Below, one piece after another: positions 57,034 to 64,000 of a DNA stretch of 64,000 nucleotides. Within the stretch, counting starts at the first letter, position 1; every line of letters begins with the position of its first letter. This DNA is from an uncultured Colwellia sp. (lineage in GTDB: Bacteria > Pseudomonadota > Gammaproteobacteria > Enterobacterales > Alteromonadaceae), in contig CAJXWZ010000007.1 of assembly GCA_913062815.1 (NCBI GenBank), positions 116,370 through 180,369 of the forward strand, given 5' to 3'. The notes below the pieces were generated by a model. The model was not told where the DNA came from and did no database searches. It worked only from the letters and a program-made list of their open reading frames with translations. Both the position numbers and the translations under genes were made by a program.

Positions 57034-58701
57034 TTAAGCGACATCTTTACGTAGTTCTTTGCGCAACACTTTGCCGACATTGGTTTTTGGTAATTCATCT
57101 AAAAACTCAACCAATTTTGGTCGTTTATAATTTGTCAGCATTTCATCACAATGGGTGAAGACATCTTGTTCTGTTAATGCGGGATCTTTACGCACAATAA
57201 ATAATTTTACTGCTTCGCCAGTTACATCATGTGAAACACCAATGGCCGCAGCTTCAAGCACACCTTCATGCATAACGACTACTTCTTCAATTTCATTTGG
57301 AAAAACATTGAAGCCTGAAACGATTATCATATCTTTCTTACGATCAACAATTTTGAAAAAACCATTTTCATCCATGGTGGCAATATCACCCGTTGCTAAC
57401 CAACCATCTTTAAGCACTTCATCTGTTGCTTCTTGACGATTATAATACCCCTTCATCACTTGTGGGCCTTTTACCCACATTTCACCGGGCTCACCAATAG
57501 CAACATCTTCACCATTATCATCCACTAAACGCACGTCTGTTGAAGACGCGGGCAAACCAATGGTGCCATTATATTTTTCTTGATTGTAAGGGCTCATGGT
57601 TACCAGTGGTGCACATTCAGTTAAACCATAGCCTTCTAATAGGCGCGTTCCGGTGACTTTTTCCCAATGCTCTGCCACTGGTCGTTGCACAGACATACCG
57701 CCACCAAAACCAAGTTTCAACGGCGTAAAATCGATTTTTTCAAAACCTGGAGTATGCAATAAAGCGTTAAATAACGTATTTACCCCAGTTATCGCGGTAA
57801 ATGGATATTTGGCGATTTCTTTCACAAAACCCACCATATCTCTTGGGTTTGTTATCAAGAGGTTTGTCCCGCCGAAAGGGATGAAACATAAGCAATTAGA
57901 GGTCAATGCATATACATGATAAAGCGGCAATGCCGTCACCATGATTTCTTTACCTACTTCAAATACGTTCTTAGTGGCTGCGTTAGATTGCTCCATATTA
58001 GCAACCATATTGCGGTGAGTTAGCATGGCGCCTTTAGATGGTCCCGTTGTGCCACCGGTATATTGTAAGAACGCGAGATCTTGACCTGAAACGTCAACAG
58101 GAGCGAACTTTAAGCTTTTTCCTTTCGCTAATACCGAATTAAACTTAACTGCGCGGGGTAACTTAAAAGCGGGTACTTGTTTTTTTACATATCTTAAAGC
58201 GCCATTTATTAACGCGCCTTTAATTGCCCCTAAACGGTCGCCAACACCTGTAACAATCACATGCTTAACATCGGTTTGCTCAATGACTGACTCCAACACA
58301 CTGGCAAAATTTTCTAATATTAGAATGCCTTTCGCACCAGAGTCTTTTAACTGATGCTGTAATTCACGTGCAGTATAAAGCGGATTAACATTCACCACTG
58401 TTAACCCTGCCATTAGAGCGCCGAATAATGCGATAGGATATTGCAAGGTATTAGGGATCATAATGGCGAATTTTTCACCTTTGACGAAACCTAATTCTTG
58501 TTGAAGATATGCAGCAAAATCTGTCGCTTGCTGCGCCAATTCACCATAGGATAAAGTTGCTCCCATATTAATGAAGGCAGTATTGGCTTGATATAATTTA
58601 GTATATTTTTGAAACAACTCTACCAATGAATTGTATTTATCTGGATCAATTTCATAATCAACGCCAGGTGGATAACTCTTCTCAAGCCAAACTTTTTCCA
58701 T
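57034..58701 (-). CDS. fadD: Long-chain fatty acid-CoA ligase FadD
   Basis: Activates fatty acids to CoA thioesters with ATP. 555 residues from MEKVWLEKSYPPGVDYEI, which matches E. coli FadD's N-terminus and decides for 58701 over an upstream in-frame ATG. Motifs: YTGGTTGPSKGAMLTH (about residue 215), EGYGLTECAPLV, GDIATMDENGFFKIVDRKKD and the C-terminal PKTNVGKVLRKEL with catalytic Lys. It sits between a thiolase and a patatin gene, so the operon couples lipid release, activation and beta-oxidation. Genomes of this order often carry several fadD copies, so this may not be the main one. Confidence 0.92.
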   Translation of the reverse strand: MEKVWLEKSYPPGVDYEIDPDKYNSLVELFQKYTKLYQANTAFINMGATLSYGELAQQATDFAAYLQQELGFVKGEKFAIMIPNTLQYPIALFGALMAGLTVVNVNPLYTARELQHQLKDSGAKGILILENFASVLESVIEQTDVKHVIVTGVGDRLGAIKGALINGALRYVKKQVPAFKLPRAVKFNSVLAKGKSLKFAPVDVSGQDLAFLQYTGGTTGPSKGAMLTHRNMVANMEQSNAATKNVFEVGKEIMVTALPLYHVYALTSNCLCFIPFGGTNLLITNPRDMVGFVKEIAKYPFTAITGVNTLFNALLHTPGFEKIDFTPLKLGFGGGMSVQRPVAEHWEKVTGTRLLEGYGLTECAPLVTMSPYNQEKYNGTIGLPASSTDVRLVDDNGEDVAIGEPGEMWVKGPQVMKGYYNRQEATDEVLKDGWLATGDIATMDENGFFKIVDRKKDMIIVSGFNVFPNEIEEVVVMHEGVLEAAAIGVSHDVTGEAVKLFIVRKDPALTEQDVFTHCDEMLTNYKRPKLVEFLDELPKTNVGKVLRKELRKDVA

Positions 58702-58786
58702 TGCACTATTCCCCATAAAAGATAATTAGGTCGCTTAGTTTTTATCAAGCTTAGATTAGCGACCTTAATAAATAAAATTTTACTCT

Positions 58787-59968
58787 TTATAACACTTCAA
58801 ATAATCCTGCAGCACCTTGTCCACCACCAATACACATACTGATGACGACAAACTTAACCCCTCTACGTTTTCCTTCCATCAGCGCATGCATAACCATACG
58901 AGCACCGCTCATGCCATAAGGATGACCAATTGAAATAGCACCACCATTTACATTTAAACGATCTTCTGGAATACCCAGTTTTTCAGCGCAATATAAAACT
59001 TGCACTGCAAAGGCTTCGTTGATTTCCCACAAACCAATATCATCCATGGTTAAGTTATGACGCTCTAACAATTTTGGTATGGCATAAATGGGCCCTATGC
59101 CCATTTCATCGGGTTCACAACCAGTTACTACCAAACCTCGGTAGGCACCTAATGGCTCAAGCCCACGTTGCTTAGCAAGATCTCGTTCCATTACCACTAC
59201 CGCTGCAGCACCATCAGATAACTGAGATGCATTGCCACCGGTAATAGAACCATTCTCTTTGACGGCATTTAACGCAGATAAACCTGCTAAATTGGTAGAC
59301 GGTCGGTTACCTTCATCTTTCGTTAACGTAACCTCTTCTTTACTTATGTCGCCCGTCGCTTTGTCCATAACTAACTTAGTACAGCTCACTGGTACTATTT
59401 CATCATCAAACTTTCCTGCTTCTTGCGCTGCAGCTGTTCGTTGCTGTGATTTCAGCGCATAAGCGTCTTGTGCTTCACGTGAAATATCATAACGATTGGC
59501 AACCACTTCAGCAGTATCAAGCATCGGCATATAGATTGCGGGTCGATAAGCTTTAACACTTGGGTCGACTGCACGGTGCATGTTCATATTTTCGTTCTGC
59601 ACTAAGCTGATAGAGTCACAACCACCTGCAACCACAACCTGAGCACCATCACAAACAATATGGTTAGCCGCTGTAGCAATAGACATTAAACCTGAAGAGC
59701 ACTGACGATCTATGGTCATGCCCGGAACGGAAACCGGTAATTGTGCAGCCATAGCCACCTGGCGGCCAAAATTCATGCCTTGATTACCTTGTGTAAGCGC
59801 AGCACCAAAAATACAATCTTCTATTTCATTTGGTGAAATACCGGCTCGCTCTACAGCTGCGTTTACCGCAACCGCTGATAAGGTAGGTGCTGATAAATCA
59901 TTAAATGCACCGCGATAAGCTTTACCAATAGGGGTACGTGCGGCTGATACTATTACTGCTTCTCTCAT
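58787..59968 (-). CDS. Acetyl-CoA C-acyltransferase (thiolase)
   Basis: Thiolytic cleavage or condensation of 3-oxoacyl-CoA. 393 residues. Nucleophile Cys90 in DRQCSSGLMS, catalytic His in NGGAISIGHPYGMSGARM and second Cys in ISMCIGGGQGAAG are all present. Second ATG 59968 (MREAVIVSAARTPIG) is chosen because the AAGGA box sits six bases ahead of it but abuts the first ATG. It lies between SDR and fadD genes; substrate length unknown. Confidence 0.94.
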   Translation of the reverse strand: MREAVIVSAARTPIGKAYRGAFNDLSAPTLSAVAVNAAVERAGISPNEIEDCIFGAALTQGNQGMNFGRQVAMAAQLPVSVPGMTIDRQCSSGLMSIATAANHIVCDGAQVVVAGGCDSISLVQNENMNMHRAVDPSVKAYRPAIYMPMLDTAEVVANRYDISREAQDAYALKSQQRTAAAQEAGKFDDEIVPVSCTKLVMDKATGDISKEEVTLTKDEGNRPSTNLAGLSALNAVKENGSITGGNASQLSDGAAAVVVMERDLAKQRGLEPLGAYRGLVVTGCEPDEMGIGPIYAIPKLLERHNLTMDDIGLWEINEAFAVQVLYCAEKLGIPEDRLNVNGGAISIGHPYGMSGARMVMHALMEGKRRGVKFVVISMCIGGGQGAAGLFEVL

Positions 59969-60005
59969 GTTCATTCCTTATTCTTTTATTGTTTCTAATC
60001 TAGCT

Positions 60006-60926
60006 TTATTGTTGTTGCGACTTCATATAAGCCATTGCCTTGGTGATAAACTTTTCCCCTTGCTTAGCACCAGACTCTAATGGCGTTTGATTACGTTGAT
60101 CTGTCAAGGTTTGCCATTGTTCTCGAATCGTTTCAGGACTTTGGGCATGTTGAGGGATAAAGCAGCCATCGGTTTCAAATAGGTTTGCACTAGAATAGCC
60201 ACCTGCTCCCGCACATAAAATAAAGCGATTTGGCGCTTCATCGTCACATAGGGTTAACATGCCTGCTGTTACCGCTTCAGGTGCAAAGGCTTTGACAATT
60301 TCTTCAGGCATCAAGTCTTCGGTCATGCGGGTGCCTGCGGTTGGCGCCAATGCATTAATTTTGATGTTATTTTTAGCCCCTTCAAGTACTAGAGTGTTCA
60401 TCAATCCCAGTACAGCCATTTTGGCTGCACCATAGTTAGATTGACCAAAATTACCGTACATACCACTGGATGAAGTCGTCATTACAATACGGCCATAGTT
60501 TTGCTCACGCATAATGTCCCATACCGCTTTAGTACAATTGACCGTGCCCATCACATGCACATCCATGACCAATTTAAAGTCATCAATGCTCATTTTAGTA
60601 AACGACTTATCACGTAAAATACCAGCATTATTGATCAGAATATCGACACGTCCCCATTTAGCGAGGGTTTGCTTAACCATGTCTTGCACTTCATCAACAT
60701 TAGCAACATTGGCACCGTGACTGATTGCTTCGCCACCGTTTTCTTCAATTAAGCGCACCACGTCTTTTGATGCTTGAGAAGAGGCGCCACTACCATCACG
60801 GGCACCACCTAAATCATTCACAACAACTTTCGCGCCACGAGCAGCAAGTGCCAATGCATGAGAGCGACCTAAACCATTTCCCGCGCCAGTTACAATAGCG
60901 ACTTTACCTTCAAAACTAATTGTCAT
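60006..60926 (-). CDS. SDR family 3-hydroxyacyl-CoA dehydrogenase-like oxidoreductase
   Basis: 306-residue short-chain dehydrogenase, cytoplasmic. Cofactor motif VTGAGNGLGRSHALALAARG with acidic NDLGG (NAD preference), NNAGILRD, catalytic Ser in TTSSSGMYG and Tyr-Lys in NYGAAKMAVLG. VVNDLGGARDGSG and the extended C-terminus closely resemble the (3R)-hydroxyacyl-CoA dehydrogenase unit of peroxisomal HSD17B4. With the adjacent MaoC hydratase and thiolase it would form a beta-oxidation set working through the 3R route; that is inference. GAGGAAA box precedes the ATG. Confidence 0.92.
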   Translation of the reverse strand: MTISFEGKVAIVTGAGNGLGRSHALALAARGAKVVVNDLGGARDGSGASSQASKDVVRLIEENGGEAISHGANVANVDEVQDMVKQTLAKWGRVDILINNAGILRDKSFTKMSIDDFKLVMDVHVMGTVNCTKAVWDIMREQNYGRIVMTTSSSGMYGNFGQSNYGAAKMAVLGLMNTLVLEGAKNNIKINALAPTAGTRMTEDLMPEEIVKAFAPEAVTAGMLTLCDDEAPNRFILCAGAGGYSSANLFETDGCFIPQHAQSPETIREQWQTLTDQRNQTPLESGAKQGEKFITKAMAYMKSQQQ

Positions 60927-60974
60927 GATATTTCCTCAAAATTTACTACTTTTACGCGTTATGATTACTTGAAA

Positions 60975-61436
60975 CTATTTAACCATTTGTACTGATACCC
61001 ACTCGGCAACTAAGGCGGGTGTGTCACAACCTTCAATTTCTACCGTAACTTCAGTACATAAACGAAATTGCCCCGGCTTTTTTTCTTCGATTGACAAGGT
61101 TTTAGCATGCGCTCTAATGCGACTATTAACTGTAACGGGCTGTAAAAATCGTACTTTGTCAAAGCCGGCATTAAGGCCCATATAGAAACCATCTATAATG
61201 ACACTAAAATCTTCAGCGAAATGAGACAGCATGGATAGGGATAGAAACCCATGCGCTATGGTTGAACCAAAAGGTGTTTGCTTAGCTTTTTCTTCATCAA
61301 CATGTATAAATTGATGATCAAGAGTACAATCGGCAAATTGATTAATTTGTTGCTGGTTGACTTGATGCCACGGCGTGGGCGCTGCTAGGTGACCAATATA
61401 ACTTTCAATATTATTTTTATTAATAGATGTAGGCAT
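60975..61436 (-). CDS. MaoC family enoyl-CoA hydratase
   Basis: 153-residue single hot-dog domain. The (R)-hydratase motif is TLDHQFIHVDEEKAKQTPFG with IAHGFLSLSML, containing the catalytic Asp and His pair. Function: hydration of trans-2-enoyl-CoA to (3R)-hydroxyacyl-CoA, feeding the SDR next door. It is the first gene of the eleven-gene run; an inverted repeat 96-134 bases upstream is a candidate regulator site. Confidence 0.92.
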   Translation of the reverse strand: MPTSINKNNIESYIGHLAAPTPWHQVNQQQINQFADCTLDHQFIHVDEEKAKQTPFGSTIAHGFLSLSMLSHFAEDFSVIIDGFYMGLNAGFDKVRFLQPVTVNSRIRAHAKTLSIEEKKPGQFRLCTEVTVEIEGCDTPALVAEWVSVQMVK

Positions 61437-61531
61437 TATGCTCTCTTCTTGTAATAGCTATATATCCCAAGGCACATACGGCATATTCATAAAAGGTAGT
61501 TGAGAATCTATGCTAGTCCGACCATTAGAAT

Positions 61532-61570
61532 TAAACAAATGAATAAATTTAATATCTTACTATTTGTTTA
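61532..61570. promoter_or_regulatory. Candidate operator of the maoC catabolic operon
   Basis: Perfect nine-base inverted repeat TAAACAAAT / ATTTGTTTA with 21-base spacer, so half-sites are about 30 bases apart centre to centre. It lies 96-134 bases before the MaoC start. The spacing would suit two DNA-bound subunits or a loop. The regulator is unknown; the motif does not match PsrA or FadR sites that I know. Confidence 0.45.
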
Positions 61571-61997
61571 GCGAATAGTTAGACATAAAGACTGGCATAG
61601 AAAAATACTGGAGAATTTAGAAATTTAAGTTAACGTTATGCTTACGTGAAGCGTAGAAATATCGTTATACAAAGCATTTAAGTATTTGTGATCTTAGTGG
61701 TAAGCAACTATTTATGCTTATTTGACTAATGACTGGTCTTTCGTTTGAGTTCAAGTGATGAATTTTTTATGTCTTCAATGCATACAATGACCTTGCCTCA
61801 AGATAATGGAGCTTTAATTAAGGTAGGTATATTGATCTTCCGACAATATAGATGGCATTAACATCAATACCTTTTTGGACTGTGAACAGTGTTCAGAATA
61901 AGTAGACCTGTCTTTATCTTGATAGACAACTAAGCCACCATATCCGTCGGTCAGTGTTCAACTTGAAACGATCACTTTGTGCGCATTGAAGACGTTA

Positions 61998-62061
61998 GCT
62001 ATTGGCTGTTATTTAGGTCAACTGATCCCTAAAAGAAGACATGAAGCTTTGGGCCAATAGC
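61998..62061. repeat. Nested inverted repeats
   Basis: Outer arms GCTATTGGC (61998-62006) and GCCAATAGC (62053-62061) enclose inner arms TTTAGG (62012-62017) and CCTAAA (62028-62033). The segment could fold as a two-part stem in RNA or extrude as a cruciform. No reading frame crosses it. Its closeness to the terminase remnant hints at phage or mobile origin. Confidence 0.45.
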
Positions 62062-62089
62062 GCATTTGATTAAGTAATAAATCACAGCA

Positions 62090-62574
62090 ATGAGCACCAC
62101 TGCGTTTAATTCAACTACACCACTAAACAACATTGATTTGTTGAAGAGTATGTAATCGATTTTAACGCAAGCAGAGCGGCAATTAGCGCTGGATACTCAG
62201 AAAAAACGGCTCGTTCTATTAGTAGTGAGTTATTAACAAAACCTGACATCATTAACCCGGTGAAAAAGCACTTAGATGAACTATCAACTGACTCATATGT
62301 TAGTCGTGAAGTCATTCTTACTGGTTTATTAAAAGAGGCTATGGGCAGAGGTGATAATTGCACTGCCACATCACGTGTAAGCGCTTGGGACAAGTTAGCT
62401 AAACTATCTGGCCTATATGTTGATAATAAACCTCAGACAAGCGTTGACGACATTATACGCGATATTACAGCACGAAATTCAGCAAGTAGGGCAGTGAACG
62501 TCTTATTACCAAAAAATAATATCAGGCAAGAAGATAGAAGGACTTTTGATGCTGATGGTTATGTTATCCGGTAA
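62090..62574 (+). pseudogene. Phage terminase small subunit remnant
   Basis: Translation of 62110-62256 gives YTTKQH, TGA (62134-62136), then FVEEYVIDFNASRAAISAGY followed by SEKTARSISSELLTKPDI, matching the Terminase small-subunit core (TxKQxxFVxEY...AAIxAGYSxKTA). The TGA sits where Arg is usual (CGA to TGA). The frame then continues to 62574 with a C-terminal half. Upstream, ATG 62090 opens another frame (MSTTAFNSTTPL), suggesting a small deletion as well. A GTG at 62260 could start only the C-terminal half. No large subunit, portal or capsid gene is adjacent, so this is an orphan decayed gene. Confidence 0.75.
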
Positions 62575-63022
62575 TCATAAACAGGCATAAAATAAGCTGT
62601 TATTAGACCCCCCACCGACCCAGACACACAGGATCATGGGGGGCAATTATATAGATAGGTGTTTACCTAGAAATGTTCAGTTAAAAATACTATTGAGTTG
62701 ATTGTTATAACTAGTATATCTTCAATATAGCGAAGCTATTGGTGATGTTAACAAGCTAAATCATTAACCTAATACTAATTCTGTTGTTAACCACTCTCTA
62801 AATACCTCTATTAAATGTTTTGCAATAAAATCAAATGGTTGACCAGTCGATTTGTGTCAAGTTATTTTACAGTGTTACCTTATCTAAACACCGAGAAAAC
62901 AGCATCATATTGAATTTATTGAACATTACAAATTTGGCGTGATTTTTGATTATAAATAACTAAATATCAATTCTAACTATTTCTTCACATGTTTTACGTG
63001 TTGAGGTTGAAAAGGAAATCTA
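62575..63022. other. Gap between terminase remnant and PEP-CTERM gene
   Basis: 448 AT-rich bases without a supported gene, apart from a GC-rich inverted repeat CCCCCCA / TGGGGGG (62608-62614 and 62637-62643) that stands out from its surroundings and is followed by AATTATATAG. The last 100 bases should contain the PEP-CTERM gene promoter. Confidence 0.5.
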
Positions 63023-63676
63023 ATGGCAGTCAATTTGGTAAAAATAGCGTTAATTAGCATCACTATGTTAGTCACCAGTGTCGCTCAAGCCGGTTTGATG
63101 AGAACCACTATGGATCTCACTATTACAGAGATAATCGGCGATTACAGTACAGTTGCTGATAGCGACGTCTTCCAGCTCCGCGTAGAATACGATGATGAAG
63201 GAACTTATATGCAAAGGTATGATAATGATAATCACTGCCTATCGACACACGTCCTGACCCCCGGCGTCGCATGCGGCAGTACCCACGATGCAAATCGTTT
63301 CGGTTTCTTTAGCAATGCAACATTTAACATATTTAACATGTTTAACACAGGTGCGGTCATAAACGATGGAAATCAGTTTTACGAAAGAACAAATTATAAT
63401 ATCGCGCGAGTATATGAAGTCGACAACGAAGCCAGGTCGTACATAAACACTGACAGATTTTATTCAAACACTATTTTTTTCCTCAGAACAAATGGCACAC
63501 GTAGTATTAATATGTATTATCGAGATGTTATGGGTGGCAACAAATATACCCGAATATCATTTACCGCAAGCAATATTGTCACATCTAACGTGGAGGTGCC
63601 AGAGCCAACAACACTTGCTATCTTTGCATTAGGCTTAATGGGCTTAGCATCGCGTCGGTATAAGAAGCAGTCTTAA
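63023..63676 (+). CDS. PEP-CTERM sorting domain protein
   Basis: 217 residues: signal peptide (ISITMLVTSVAQAG, cleavage after about residue 24), a beta-rich body with Asn, Tyr and two Cys (NDNHCLSTHV, PGVACGS) and a C-terminal VPEPTTLAIFALGLMGLA followed by SRRYKKQS, the exosortase recognition tripartite signal. Such proteins are exported, processed by exosortase and often linked to exopolysaccharide or biofilm. AAGGAAAT precedes ATG 63023. Parts (63240-63300) are more GC-rich and use codons such as CCC, GGC and CGC more than neighbouring genes, suggesting separate origin. No exosortase gene is in the window. Confidence 0.88.
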   Translation: MAVNLVKIALISITMLVTSVAQAGLMRTTMDLTITEIIGDYSTVADSDVFQLRVEYDDEGTYMQRYDNDNHCLSTHVLTPGVACGSTHDANRFGFFSNATFNIFNMFNTGAVINDGNQFYERTNYNIARVYEVDNEARSYINTDRFYSNTIFFLRTNGTRSINMYYRDVMGGNKYTRISFTASNIVTSNVEVPEPTTLAIFALGLMGLASRRYKKQS

Positions 63677-64000
63677 TTTTACTGATTGCCTATCAAAATT
63701 AATTATCGATGACGGTATGCCTTAGCTTACTTTAGCCAAGCCATGTAACCCAATGTTGTCGCTTATGTTACGAGAGTAGCATCAAGAAGCATCTTCCAAT
63801 TTGGTTGATGCTTTTTTTGCTCATAGAGCTGCGCTATTCGACGAATGTGGTTTTCTAATGTCAACTATTTGGCTCTAAACCTACCACAAACAATCTCAAA
63901 ATCCTGCTGTTTCTTACAACCGGTTTGTGGTAAAAGTTAGCGTTACGAGGTGAAACCCCACTGGCAGCAATGAGCTTGTAACTGCCTCACAAACGAGCAC
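63677..64000. other. Noncoding right end of window
   Basis: 324 bases without a supported frame. Contains the terminator at 63778-63818 and a ten-base inverted repeat TACCACAAAC / GTTTGTGGTA (63882-63891, 63923-63932), followed by a GGCAG/CTGCC pair (63963-63986). Could be part of a mobile element continuing beyond the window. Confidence 0.45.
63778..63818 (+). terminator. Intrinsic terminator after PEP-CTERM gene
   Basis: Arms AGCATCAA (63778-63785) and TTGATGCT (63805-63812) with a 19-base loop, followed by a run of seven T. About 100 bases after the PEP-CTERM stop. Confidence 0.8.

Larger units (their letters stand above)
61437..62089. other. Noncoding region upstream of the maoC operon
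   Basis: 653 bases with no supported gene. It holds the maoC operon promoter region with an inverted repeat (61532-61570), a 13-base palindrome TGAACAGTGTTCA (61883-61895) whose half CAGTGTTCA recurs at 61952-61960, and a nested pair of inverted repeats at 61998-62061. The right part probably belongs with the terminase remnant. Confidence 0.55.

Noticed and set aside
62115..62393. 92-residue reading frame on the minus strand over the terminase remnant
   Set aside because: It is an antisense shadow; the plus strand carries the recognisable terminase sequence.
62937..62950. Possible sigma-54 promoter (TTGGCGTG-N4-TTGA) 73-88 bases upstream of the PEP-CTERM gene
   Set aside because: Spacing fits the -24/-12 layout, and PEP-CTERM genes can be RpoN-controlled, but the invariant GC of the -12 element is GA here, so I do not call it.
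61437..64000. A resident prophage at the right end
   Set aside because: Only one damaged terminase small-subunit gene is present. No integrase, repressor, portal, capsid or lysis gene and no attachment-site pair could be found in the window.
63880..64000. Integron attC-like site at the right edge
   Set aside because: The stems lack the paired GTTRRRY / RYYYAAC core ends in the right arrangement, and no integron integrase or cassette is visible.

Overview
The window looks like chromosomal DNA of a marine, AT-rich gammaproteobacterium of the Alteromonadales, most likely Colwelliaceae (Colwellia/Thalassotalea-like). Support: a complete Na+-NQR operon with ApbE and NqrM, a sodium-type PomAB flagellar stator, RlmG, a bolA/yajG/ampG neighbourhood, FabV, and proteins with GlyGly-CTERM and PEP-CTERM tails. 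The genus is inferred from gene content and protein resemblance; no database search was run.

Layout. 1-10 kb: housekeeping genes (ygfZ 3' part, slyD, yajQ, a VanZ-like protein, panE, thiI, pomAB, xseB-ispA-dxs). 10-17.5 kb: nqrABCDEF, then a UUCG terminator, apbE and nqrM. 17.9-23.5 kb: a YtrA-type GntR regulator with an ABC ATPase and membrane partner, divergent from a secreted helical protein and an M14 carboxypeptidase. 23.5-30 kb: fabV, bolA, rlmG-yajG-cyclophilin, an unknown small gene, an AmpG-like permease and an unlisted 56-residue membrane protein. 30-36.8 kb: ATP-grasp protein, HDOD protein, RND efflux pair, YacL.

37-61.5 kb is an accessory catabolic region on acyl-CoA chemistry: (i) a nitroreductase / DUF2855 / BASS transporter / GST / crotonase operon preceded by a terminator-like hairpin in its 5' leader; (ii) an acyl-CoA dehydrogenase; (iii) a class II aldolase / acyl-CoA synthetase / second BASS transporter / DUF962 operon divergent from a LysR regulator; (iv) a co-directional run of eleven genes from a MaoC hydratase through SDR, thiolase, FadD, patatin, MDR reductase, a haem c-like protein, a molybdopterin enzyme, a DUF1295 membrane protein and a YVTN propeller to a haloalkane dehalogenase. 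Together they could import, activate and beta-oxidise a hydrophobic acid or related compound; the substrate cannot be read from sequence.

61.4-64 kb is gene-poor and looks like accessory or remnant DNA: several inverted repeats, a broken phage terminase small-subunit gene with no other phage genes, and a PEP-CTERM protein. I saw no tRNA or rRNA gene, CRISPR array or intact insertion sequence.
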